Shown in pieces: positions 7,114-13,740 of a DNA stretch of 19,716 nucleotides. The notes under the pieces were generated by a model. The model did not search any database. It was not told where the DNA came from and was given only the letters and a program-made list of their open reading frames with translations. The number at the start of each line of letters is the position of its first letter. Positions within the stretch are counted from its first letter, which is position 1. Position numbers and translations under genes: made by a program. This DNA is from an uncultured Sphingosinicella sp. (GTDB lineage: Bacteria > Pseudomonadota > Alphaproteobacteria > Sphingomonadales > Sphingomonadaceae). The DNA lies in NCBI GenBank assembly GCA_946886275.1, contig CAMPIH010000026.1:1-19716 (forward strand). The letters run 5' to 3'.

Positions 7114-8084
7114 CGTGCTTCTCCCTGTCGTTCCTTGGGCGAAACATAGGAGGGATCGTGGGCGAAGGGCAATTGCCCGCCGCTTTCGAGCGCCCGGAGA
7201 ACAGCCGCGAAGTCGGTTCGGCAGCGAAAGCCGAGGCGCTGCTCGGCCAGCGCGCTGTCATAGACCCGATCGATATGGTCCGGGAGCGTCCACCCCGCCT
7301 CCGCGTAGAGGTCCGCCGCCTCCGGGAAGAGCCGGGCGATCACGGACGGCGCGTCGTGGAGCAGCGCCTCGCAATCGGCCACGACGAAAGGCGTCGGCGC
7401 CGAGATGATGAAAATGCCGAAGCCGAGTTCCGGCGCCCTTTCGAGCGCCGCGACATGGGCCTCGGCCGCGTCCTCGACGGTGAGGCGCCGGTTGAGGAAT
7501 TCGTTCGCCTTTACGTTCGGTCCGGACAGGCTGCGATATGTGTCGTCCTCCTCCGGAAAGAAGCGGCCGGTGCGAAGGACGATGACCGGAAGGCCCTGCT
7601 CGCGATGGACGAGGGCGCAGAGCTGCTCCGCCGCCCGCTTGGTCACGCCGTAGATGTTGCGCGGCTCGAGTGGGCCCGATCCTTCCGTCAGCCAGGCCGC
7701 CTGCTCCGCGCCGCCCGATCTGCCGGCGCGGATCGATTCCGAGATCATCAGCGACGTCGTCGAGGTGAAGACGAAGCGGTCATTGCCGGCGGCGACGGCG
7801 GCCTCGAGCAGGTTGAGCGTGCCGGTGACGTTGACGTCGACGAACTCTTGCTTGGGATAACGGACGATATCCGGCTTGTGGAGCGCTCCGGCGTGGACCA
7901 CCGCCTCGATGCCGTGATCGCGGAAGATCCGGTCGACGAGCGCCTTGTCGGCGACCGACCCGATGATGGCGGTGTCGACGCCCGGGGCGACGTCGAGGCC
8001 GATCACCTCATGCCCTTCCCGGCGCAGGCGAGGCGCCAGGAACCGGCCGAGCCAGCCGGATGAGCCGGTCAGAAGGATCCGCAT
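7107..8084 (-). CDS. NAD(P)-dependent extended SDR (epimerase/dehydratase family)
   Basis: About 325 residues with the glycine-rich TGSSGWLG motif at positions 6-13, a conserved Asp (GLDVAPG) after beta-2 that favours NAD(H), an FTSTTS segment and the catalytic YGVTK (Y145, K149). This is an extended short-chain dehydrogenase of the nucleotide-sugar epimerase/reductase type; the substrate cannot be told. ATG at 8084 is used; GTG at 8090, two codons earlier, is possible, and neither has a strong Shine-Dalgarno. It is the first gene of the SDR-hydrolase-oxidoreductase unit. The DUF4189 gene is divergent with only about 50 bases between, so the promoters must overlap or lie partly inside the genes. 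Confidence 0.88.
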   Translation of the reverse strand: MRILLTGSSGWLGRFLAPRLRREGHEVIGLDVAPGVDTAIIGSVADKALVDRIFRDHGIEAVVHAGALHKPDIVRYPKQEFVDVNVTGTLNLLEAAVAAGNDRFVFTSTTSLMISESIRAGRSGGAEQAAWLTEGSGPLEPRNIYGVTKRAAEQLCALVHREQGLPVIVLRTGRFFPEEDDTYRSLSGPNVKANEFLNRRLTVEDAAEAHVAALERAPELGFGIFIISAPTPFVVADCEALLHDAPSVIARLFPEAADLYAEAGWTLPDHIDRVYDSALAEQRLGFRCRTDFAAVLRALESGGQLPFAHDPSYVSPKERQGEARC

Positions 8085-8137
8085 CGCCACCGGCCCAGAG
8101 CTATGTTACGGCCATGGAACATAAAAGGGGGTTCGCC

Positions 8138-8572
8138 ATGAAGATCCGTTCTTTGGTTGTCGCGGCCATTCTCGGCGCCGCCTTCGTCCAGACTCAGGCG
8201 CTCGCCGACGGAACTATCGCGATCGCCCAGACCTCGGATGATAGAGGCATGTCGATCGGCGTCAGCTATAACTTCGACAGCCGAGCCGAAGCGGACGCCG
8301 AGGCCATCCGCCAGTGCCGGCAGTCCGAGAACAGCTATCCCCTGGGCCAGCGCGCCCGGTGCGAGGTCGTCGCCAGTTATGACAATCAGTGCATGGCGCT
8401 GGCCAAGGACCCGAGCGACGACGGCACCGCCTGGGGCTGGGGGAGCAACGACTATCAGGCCGATGCCGACTCGCGGGCGCTCAGCGAATGCCGGGCCAAT
8501 GCCGGCGGACGCGCCAATCGCTGCCGGATCACGATGCGCCATTGCGACGGAAGCGCCGCCAGCGGCAAATAA
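8138..8572 (+). CDS. Secreted DUF4189 domain protein
   Basis: The 144-residue precursor has a clear Sec signal peptide (MKIRSLVVAAILGAAFVQTQALA, in two parts: basic then hydrophobic) with likely cleavage after ALA at residue 23. The mature part has the DUF4189 layout: a short AIAQ strand, then two halves, each with an Ala-rich helix (EADAEAIRQC, DADSRALSEC) and paired cysteines, six or so in total, suggesting disulfides in the periplasm. The function of the family is unknown; some members are outside plausible enzyme classes. AAAAGGGGG ends about seven bases before ATG 8138, which is why an upstream in-frame ATG at 8114 was not chosen. It is probably a single-gene unit. Confidence 0.8.
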   Translation: MKIRSLVVAAILGAAFVQTQALADGTIAIAQTSDDRGMSIGVSYNFDSRAEADAEAIRQCRQSENSYPLGQRARCEVVASYDNQCMALAKDPSDDGTAWGWGSNDYQADADSRALSECRANAGGRANRCRITMRHCDGSAASGK

Positions 8573-8587
8573 AGGGCCGAAGGCTCC
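8567..8587 (-). terminator. Possible weak terminator after scoB
   Basis: On the minus strand GGAGCC and GGCCC can pair around a TTC loop (five pairs with one bulged A), followed directly by TTTATTT. It lies four bases beyond the scoB stop. The stem is short, and it overlaps the stop codon of the convergent DUF4189 gene. Confidence 0.35.
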
Positions 8588-8590
8588 AGC

Positions 8591-9226
8591 TCAGGATTCG
8601 TAGGCCGCGGTCGTCTTCGCGGCGACCTCTTCGGCAGTGACGTCGGGCGCCAGCTCGATCAGCCGGAACGGGCTTTCATGGTCCGGCCGCTGGAACACGC
8701 ACAGATCGGTGACGATCATGTCGACGACATTCTTTCCGGTCAGCGGCAGAGTGCATTCGGGGATGAACTTCGGTTCGCCGTTCTTCGAGACGTGCTCCAT
8801 GACGACGATGATCTTCTTGACCCCGGCGACGAGGTCCATCGCCCCGCCCATTCCCTTGATCATCTTGCCGGGGATCATCCAGTTGGCGATGTCGCCACCT
8901 TGTGAAACCTCCATCGCGCCGAGCACGGTGAGGTCGATATGGCCGCCCCGGATCATCGCGAAACTGTCCGACGAGGAGAAGAAGGAGGAAGACGGAAGCT
9001 GCGAGATGGTCTGCTTGCCGGCGTTGATGAGGTCGGCATCGACCTCGTCGTCATAGGGAAAGGGGCCGATCCCGAGCATCCCGTTCTCCGACTGCAGGGT
9101 CACCTCCATCCCGGCCGGGATATTGTTGGCGACCAAAGTCGGAATGCCGATGCCGAGATTGACGTAATAGCCGTCGCGAAGCTCCCTGGCGGCGCGCGCG
9201 GCGATCTGGTTGCGGTCCCAGGGCAT
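8591..9226 (-). CDS. scoB: 3-oxoacid CoA-transferase subunit B
   Basis: The 211-residue protein is a family I CoA-transferase beta subunit. It has the [15 protein letters not shown] segment and the SENGMLG motif, in which E47 is the expected catalytic glutamate that carries the covalent CoA thioester. The [29 protein letters not shown] block is typical of succinyl-CoA:3-ketoacid-CoA transferases. With subunit A it should move CoA from succinyl-CoA to acetoacetate, opening ketone bodies or branched-chain breakdown products to central metabolism. It overlaps the scoA stop within TGATG, so the two subunits are translationally coupled. Length is normal. A related acetate-CoA or 3-oxoadipate transferase role is less likely from the motifs but not excluded. 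Confidence 0.92.
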   Translation of the reverse strand: MPWDRNQIAARAARELRDGYYVNLGIGIPTLVANNIPAGMEVTLQSENGMLGIGPFPYDDEVDADLINAGKQTISQLPSSSFFSSSDSFAMIRGGHIDLTVLGAMEVSQGGDIANWMIPGKMIKGMGGAMDLVAGVKKIIVVMEHVSKNGEPKFIPECTLPLTGKNVVDMIVTDLCVFQRPDHESPFRLIELAPDVTAEEVAAKTTAAYES

Positions 9227-9933
9227 CAGGCGGCCTCCCTCTGGCGAGTCGTTCTGAACTCGATCTTCTTTTCGTATGGGGCGCCGAGGATCATTCGCTT
9301 CACGTAGATGCTCGGCAAATGGACGCAGTCGGGCTCGAGGCTCCCGACCGGTACGATCTCCTCGACCTCGGCGACGCAGATCCGGCCCGCGGTCGCCATC
9401 GGCTGGTTGAAGTTGCGGGCGGTCTTGCGGAAGACGAGGTTGCCGCTTTCGTCGGCCTTCCAGCCCTTGATGATGGCGAGATCGGCCCTGATCCCGCGCT
9501 CGAGGATGTAGGTCTCGCCGTCGAAATCCTTATGCTCCTTGCCTTCGGCGACGACGGTGCCGACCCCAGTCTTCGTGTAGAAGCCGGGGATCCCGGCGCC
9601 TCCGGCCCGGCAGCGCTCGGCGAGGGTGCCCTGGGGACAGAATTCCACCTCGAGCTCGCCGGCGAGGAATTGCCGCTCGAACTCCTTGTTCTCGCCGACA
9701 TAGGAAGAGATCATCTTCTTCACCTGGCGCGATCGGAGCAGCTTGCCGAGGCCCTCATTGTCGATCCCGGCATTGTTCGAGGCGATGGTGAGGTCCTTCA
9801 CCCCGCTCGCCTGGATCGCGTCGATCAGCCGCTCCGGGATTCCGCACAGGCCGAAGCCGCCGGCGCAGATCGTCATGCCGTCGAACAAAAGGCCGTCGAG
9901 CGCCGCCGCGGCGTCGGGATAGATCTTCTTCAT
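9226..9933 (-). CDS. scoA: 3-oxoacid CoA-transferase subunit A
   Basis: The 235-residue alpha subunit has the signature [10 protein letters not shown] (about residues 25-34), followed by [15 protein letters not shown] and the [16 protein letters not shown] block, and [19 protein letters not shown]. These match SCOT-type alpha subunits along the full length. It forms a heterodimer or higher oligomer with ScoB in the cytosol. AAGGGAG lies about six bases before the ATG. A -35/-10 pair and a perfect palindrome stand directly upstream (9959-10012), so the scoAB pair appears to be its own transcription unit and may be regulated. SCP2 is upstream on the same strand but is separated by 124 bases that hold this promoter. 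Confidence 0.93.
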   Translation of the reverse strand: MKKIYPDAAAALDGLLFDGMTICAGGFGLCGIPERLIDAIQASGVKDLTIASNNAGIDNEGLGKLLRSRQVKKMISSYVGENKEFERQFLAGELEVEFCPQGTLAERCRAGGAGIPGFYTKTGVGTVVAEGKEHKDFDGETYILERGIRADLAIIKGWKADESGNLVFRKTARNFNQPMATAGRICVAEVEEIVPVGSLEPDCVHLPSIYVKRMILGAPYEKKIEFRTTRQREAA

Positions 9934-9958
9934 GAGCCGCTCCCTTGGATGACGACGC

Positions 9959-9987
9959 GATTAGTCGCGCCCGACCGGCAAGGTCAA
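9959..9987 (-). promoter_or_regulatory. Predicted promoter of scoAB
   Basis: On the minus strand TTGACC (9987-9982) is followed after 17 bases by CTAATC (9964-9959). The -35 matches five of six consensus positions and the -10 is moderate. The start would be near 9952, leaving a short leader with the AAGGGAG ribosome site of scoA. Confidence 0.45.
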
Positions 9988-9990
9988 GCC

Positions 9991-10012
9991 AAGTTGAACC
10001 GACTTTCAACTT
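9991..10012. promoter_or_regulatory. Perfect inverted repeat, candidate operator of scoAB
   Basis: AAGTTGAA and TTCAACTT form a perfect 8-base inverted repeat around the spacer CCGACT. It is AT-rich against GC-rich surroundings and ends three bases upstream of the predicted -35 box of scoAB, a position that would suit an activator or a repressor. Its half-site size is like those bound by dimeric regulators of fatty-acid and ketone catabolism (TetR or MerR types), but the protein is not identifiable from this window. Confidence 0.5.
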
Positions 10013-10057
10013 TGTGGCCGGTGGGCCGCCTTGGCTTCGGCCGGAGGGCCGGCGAGG

Positions 10058-10357
10058 CTATGGCTTGATCTTCGCCAGAACGCCCTGGAGCTGCATCGCG
10101 TTCGACATGTCGCCTTCGACGCGGAGCTTGCCCTGCATGAAGGCGGTCATCCCGTCGAGCGAACCGTCGGCCATCGCCTTCCAGTCCTCCCAGGCGACCT
10201 TGATCGTCGTGTCGGCGGGCCCGTCTTCCTCGGTCACCGCCTGGGCGTTGCCGTCGAGCATCACCACGCCCTCTTCGCCGAAATCGATCTTCACGCGCTT
10301 GCCGGGCAGAAAGGCCTGGGCCTCGTTCAAACGGGTGGCCATTTCGGTCTTGTTCAT
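10058..10357 (-). CDS. SCP2 sterol-binding domain protein
   Basis: The 99-residue protein is a single SCP2 domain: an N-terminal helix, KVKIDFGEEGVVMLDG strands, the DTTIKVAWEDWKAMADG segment, and FMQGKLRVEGDMSNAMQL, the hallmark of the fold's hydrophobic-pocket region. Members bind fatty acids, acyl-CoA or sterol-like lipids in the cytosol. In bacteria the physiological ligand is usually unknown. Its closeness to a CoA-transferase fits a role in acyl-CoA metabolism, but this is inference. AGGAGATCGAG precedes the ATG. The downstream side (10024-10053) has GC-rich overlapping hairpins without a T-run. The E1 gene is divergent about 120 bases away. Confidence 0.88.
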   Translation of the reverse strand: MNKTEMATRLNEAQAFLPGKRVKIDFGEEGVVMLDGNAQAVTEEDGPADTTIKVAWEDWKAMADGSLDGMTAFMQGKLRVEGDMSNAMQLQGVLAKIKP

Positions 10358-10476
10358 CTCGATCTCCTGTGTGGCGACGCTTCAACCCGTACGTTTCGCG
10401 AGCCGATAGTCAAGCCGACATCAATGTCAGTAGCGGCCGCCTTCCCTTCGTCGCGGAAGCTGGCTAGTCGCCGGAC

Positions 10477-12684
10477 ATGGACGCTGCAGAGGCCATTCAC
10501 GAGAAGTTCGTCGCCAAGGTGAAGGACGGCCGGCTGCCTCCTCGCCTCGTGTCGGTCCAGCCGGACGAGGTCGGCCTTTCCCCCGAGGCGCTGGTCGAGC
10601 TGTTCTACAGCCAGGTCACGAGCCGGCAGATGGACCGGCTCTCACGCCGGCTCCAGGCGCGCGGCGAAGGCTTCTACACGATCGGAAGCTCCGGCCACGA
10701 GAACAATGCCGCCGTCGCCGAGGCTTTCCGGGCCGACGATCTCGCCTTCCTCCATTACCGTTCCAACGCGTTCCAGATTCACCGATCGAAGAAGCTGCCC
10801 GGGCAGACCCCGGCCTGGGACATGCTGCTGAGCTTCGCCGCCTCGGCAGAGGATCCGATTTCCGGCGGCCGCCACAAGGTGATCGGATCGAAGCCGCTGG
10901 CGATCCCGCCGCAGACGAGCACCATCGCCTCGCATCTGCCGAAGGCAGTCGGCGCCGCCTTCGGCCTCGGGATCGCCCGGACCCTGAAACTGGCCGACAG
11001 CCCGGTGCCGCGCGATTCCATCATCCTGTGCAGCTTTGGCGACGCCTCGGCCAATCATTCCACCGCCCAGGGTGCGTTCAACGCCGCGCAGTGGGCCGCC
11101 TATCAGGGCACGCCGATGCCGCTCGTCTTCCTTTGCGAGGACAATGGCATCGGCATATCGACCCGGACTCCACCGGGCTGGATCGAAGCGGCGTTCCAGG
11201 ACCGGCCGTCGCTCCGCTACATTCATTGCAGCGGCCTCGACCTCGTCGATTCCTATCGCGGCGCGCTCGAGGCGAGCCGCCACGCCCGAAGCCGGCGGCA
11301 GCCCGTCTTCCTCCACATGGACTGCGTCCGGCTCTACGGCCATGCCGGATCGGACGTCCAGGCGACCTATCTCAGCAAGGCGCAGATCGAACAGGACGAG
11401 GAACGCGATCCGCTCGTCTACAGCGCCGCCTTGCTCGTCGAGCAGGACCTGTTGTCCCCCGCCCAGATCCTCGAAATCTACCGGGAGACCGAAGCCACCT
11501 TGGACCGGGTCGCGGAGCAGGCGATTCGGCGGCCGAAGCTGACGAGCAGCGCGGCGGTGATGGCGAGCCTCGTGCCGCCGAAGCGGGAGGCGGTGCGGGC
11601 CAACAGCCCGGCGCCCGAGCAGCGCCGGGCGCTGTTCGCCCGCGACTCCAACATGATGGACAAGCCCCAGCACATGGCGCGGCTGCTGAGCTGGGCGCTC
11701 GCCGATCTGATGCTTGCCCACCCCAACATCATCGTCGCCGGCGAGGATGTCGGCCCGAAGGGGGGCGTCTACAACGTCACCGCCAAGCTTCACGAACGGT
11801 TCGGCTCGGCGCGGGTGATCAACACCTTGCTCGACGAGCAGAGCATCCTCGGCCTCGGCATCGGCAGCGCCCATGTCGGCCTTCTGCCGATCACCGAGAT
11901 CCAGTTCCTCGCCTACGTCCACAATGCCGAGGACCAGATCCGCGGCGAAGCGGCGACCCTGAGCTTCTTCTCGAACGGTCAATATGCCAATCCGATGGTG
12001 ATCCGGATCGCCGGCCTGGGCTATCAGAAGGGCTTTGGCGGCCATTTCCACAACGACAACAGCCTTGCCGTCTTCCGCGACATTCCGGGGCTCGTCCTCG
12101 CCTGCCCGAGCAACGGCGCCGACGCGGTCGAGATGCTTCGCGAATGCGTCCGGCTCGCCGCCGAGGAGCAGAGACTGGTCGTCTTCGTCGAGCCGATCGC
12201 CCTCTACATGACCCGCGACCTTCACGAGGAAGGCGATTCGCTGTGGACCGCCAGCTATGCCGCGCCGGGCGAATCCACGCCGATCCGAATCGGCGAGATC
12301 GGCGTTCACGGCGACGGCGACGAGCTCGCCATCATTTCCTATGCCAACGGCTATTATCTCTCCCGCCAGGCCGGCCGGATCCTCGAGGAGAGGCACGACC
12401 TGAAGCTCCGGGTGATCGATCTGCGCTGGCTGGCGCCGCTCAACGAGGAGGCCCTGGTCGAGGCGACCCGAGGCTGCGGGCGAGTGCTGATCGTCGACGA
12501 ATGCCGCCGGACCGGGTCGCAGAGCGAGGCGCTGATGGCGCTGTTCGCCGAGCGCGCGCCGGAGCTACCCTGCCGTCGGATCACCGCCGAAGACAGCTTC
12601 ATCCCGCTCGGCCGGGCGGCGACCCTGACTCTGCCGAGCCGCGATTCGATCGTCGAGGCGGCGCTGGAGCTGGTCCGTGGCTGA
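10477..12684 (+). CDS. Fused alpha/beta E1 of a TPP-dependent 2-oxoacid dehydrogenase
   Basis: The 735-residue protein joins both E1 subunits in one chain. Residues about 40-340 form the alpha part, with the TPP-binding motif running from GDA (188-190) to DN (222-223). From about residue 393 the beta part starts (MARLLSWALADLML, AGEDVG with E423, the conserved Glu region for cofactor activation), followed by a transketolase C-terminal domain (about 610-735). This layout is that of branched-chain 2-oxoacid dehydrogenase E1 fusions; substrate is not determinable. It would decarboxylate a 2-oxoacid and pass the acyl group to an acceptor, normally a lipoyl E2, none of which is in the window. No strong Shine-Dalgarno precedes the ATG. 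Its 3' end overlaps the acyltransferase gene by eight bases. Confidence 0.88.
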   Translation: MDAAEAIHEKFVAKVKDGRLPPRLVSVQPDEVGLSPEALVELFYSQVTSRQMDRLSRRLQARGEGFYTIGSSGHENNAAVAEAFRADDLAFLHYRSNAFQIHRSKKLPGQTPAWDMLLSFAASAEDPISGGRHKVIGSKPLAIPPQTSTIASHLPKAVGAAFGLGIARTLKLADSPVPRDSIILCSFGDASANHSTAQGAFNAAQWAAYQGTPMPLVFLCEDNGIGISTRTPPGWIEAAFQDRPSLRYIHCSGLDLVDSYRGALEASRHARSRRQPVFLHMDCVRLYGHAGSDVQATYLSKAQIEQDEERDPLVYSAALLVEQDLLSPAQILEIYRETEATLDRVAEQAIRRPKLTSSAAVMASLVPPKREAVRANSPAPEQRRALFARDSNMMDKPQHMARLLSWALADLMLAHPNIIVAGEDVGPKGGVYNVTAKLHERFGSARVINTLLDEQSILGLGIGSAHVGLLPITEIQFLAYVHNAEDQIRGEAATLSFFSNGQYANPMVIRIAGLGYQKGFGGHFHNDNSLAVFRDIPGLVLACPSNGADAVEMLRECVRLAAEEQRLVVFVEPIALYMTRDLHEEGDSLWTASYAAPGESTPIRIGEIGVHGDGDELAIISYANGYYLSRQAGRILEERHDLKLRVIDLRWLAPLNEEALVEATRGCGRVLIVDECRRTGSQSEALMALFAERAPELPCRRITAEDSFIPLGRAATLTLPSRDSIVEAALELVRG

Positions 12685-13717
12685 CAGGCTCTCCGCCCTT
12701 GTCGTCTGTCCGGGCCGTGGCACCTACGGCAAGAACGAGCTCGGCTATCTCGGCCGCCATCATAACCGGCATCGGGACCTGATCGAGAGGTTCGACTCGA
12801 TCCGCGCCGAGCGCGGCCAGCCGACCTTGTCCGAACTGGACGGCGCCGCCCGGTTCAGCGTCGCCACCCACACGCGGGGCGACATCGCCTCGCCGCTCAT
12901 CTTCGCCGCCTCCTATGCCGATTTCCTCAGCCTCGACCGGGACAGGATCGACGTCGCCGCCGTGACCGGCAATTCGATGGGCTGGTACACCGCTCTGGCC
13001 TGCGGCGGCGCCGTCGGCGCCGAGGACGGCTTCAGGATCGTCGACGCGATGGGGGAGAACAGCCAGGCCGGCGAACCGGGCGGCCAGGTCCTTCTCGGCG
13101 TGGTCGACGAGGATTGGCGGGAGATTCCCGGCCGGCGCACCGAGCTGATCGCTCTGGCCGAGGCGATCGGCGAGCGCGACGGCGCGGCGCTCCATTTATC
13201 GATCGATCTCGGCGGGATGCTCGTCTTCGCCGGCAACGAAGCGGGGCTCGAGGCATTGCTCGCCGAGGCGCCGCTCAATCCGGCACGCGAGCCGATGCGG
13301 CTGGTCAATCACGGCCCCTTCCACACGCCGTTGATGAAGGGTTCGTCGGAGCGGGCTTTCCAGTTGCCGTCCGAATGGATCGGACGCCCCGACCGGCCGA
13401 TGATCGACGGCCGCGGCCATGTCTGGCGGCCCCACGCCTCCAGCCCCGAGGCGCTTCGCGACTATACGTTCGGGACCCAGATCCTCGAGACCTATGATTT
13501 CACCCGGGCGATCCAGGTCGCGGTTCGCGAGCATGCCCCGGACCGGATCATCCTGCTCGGCCCCGGCGACACGCTCGGCGGCGCCATCGCCCAGGCCCTG
13601 ATCGCGATCGGCTGGCGGGGCCTCACCTCGAAAGGCGATTTCCAGGACATGCAGTCGAGCGACCCCTTCCTCGTCGCCATGGGCCGCGACGACCAGCGGG
13701 CGCTGGTGACTGGCTGA
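12677..13717 (+). CDS. FabD-like acyltransferase, non-canonical
   Basis: This 346-residue protein has the malonyl-CoA:ACP transacylase fold. S100 lies in GNSMGW (family: GHSxG) and H216 in NHGPFHTPLM, so the catalytic Ser/His pair is present. The segments IDLGGMLVFAGNEAGLEALL and the C-terminal IILLGPGDTLGG also fit. It differs at key places: the N-terminal PGQG loop reads PGRG (residues 12-15), the nucleophile elbow has Asn for His, and the Arg that binds the malonyl carboxylate (family motif RG-xx-M) appears to be Met (M125 in DAMGE). These suggest an acyl group without a free carboxylate, or a different acceptor. GTG start at 12677 follows GGAG by seven bases inside the E1 gene, so E1 and acyltransferase are coupled. 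Confidence 0.75.
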   Translation: MADRLSALVVCPGRGTYGKNELGYLGRHHNRHRDLIERFDSIRAERGQPTLSELDGAARFSVATHTRGDIASPLIFAASYADFLSLDRDRIDVAAVTGNSMGWYTALACGGAVGAEDGFRIVDAMGENSQAGEPGGQVLLGVVDEDWREIPGRRTELIALAEAIGERDGAALHLSIDLGGMLVFAGNEAGLEALLAEAPLNPAREPMRLVNHGPFHTPLMKGSSERAFQLPSEWIGRPDRPMIDGRGHVWRPHASSPEALRDYTFGTQILETYDFTRAIQVAVREHAPDRIILLGPGDTLGGAIAQALIAIGWRGLTSKGDFQDMQSSDPFLVAMGRDDQRALVTG

Positions 13718-13740
13718 TCCGCCCGGCTCGGATTCCCCCG

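Noticed and set aside
10024..10053. Overlapping GC-rich hairpins downstream of the SCP2 gene.
   Set aside because: No T-tract follows, and such pairings are frequent in DNA of this composition, so no terminator is called.
10417..10428. GACATCAATGTC palindrome between SCP2 and the E1 gene.
   Set aside because: Only five bases per arm, no flanking extension and no good promoter hexamers next to it, so chance is likely.
10642..12782. Very long open frames antisense (10642-12396) and in a second plus frame (11028-12782) over the E1 gene.
   Set aside because: The translations are Arg/Pro/Gly/Ala-rich with no domain, while the E1 frame matches a known enzyme from end to end.
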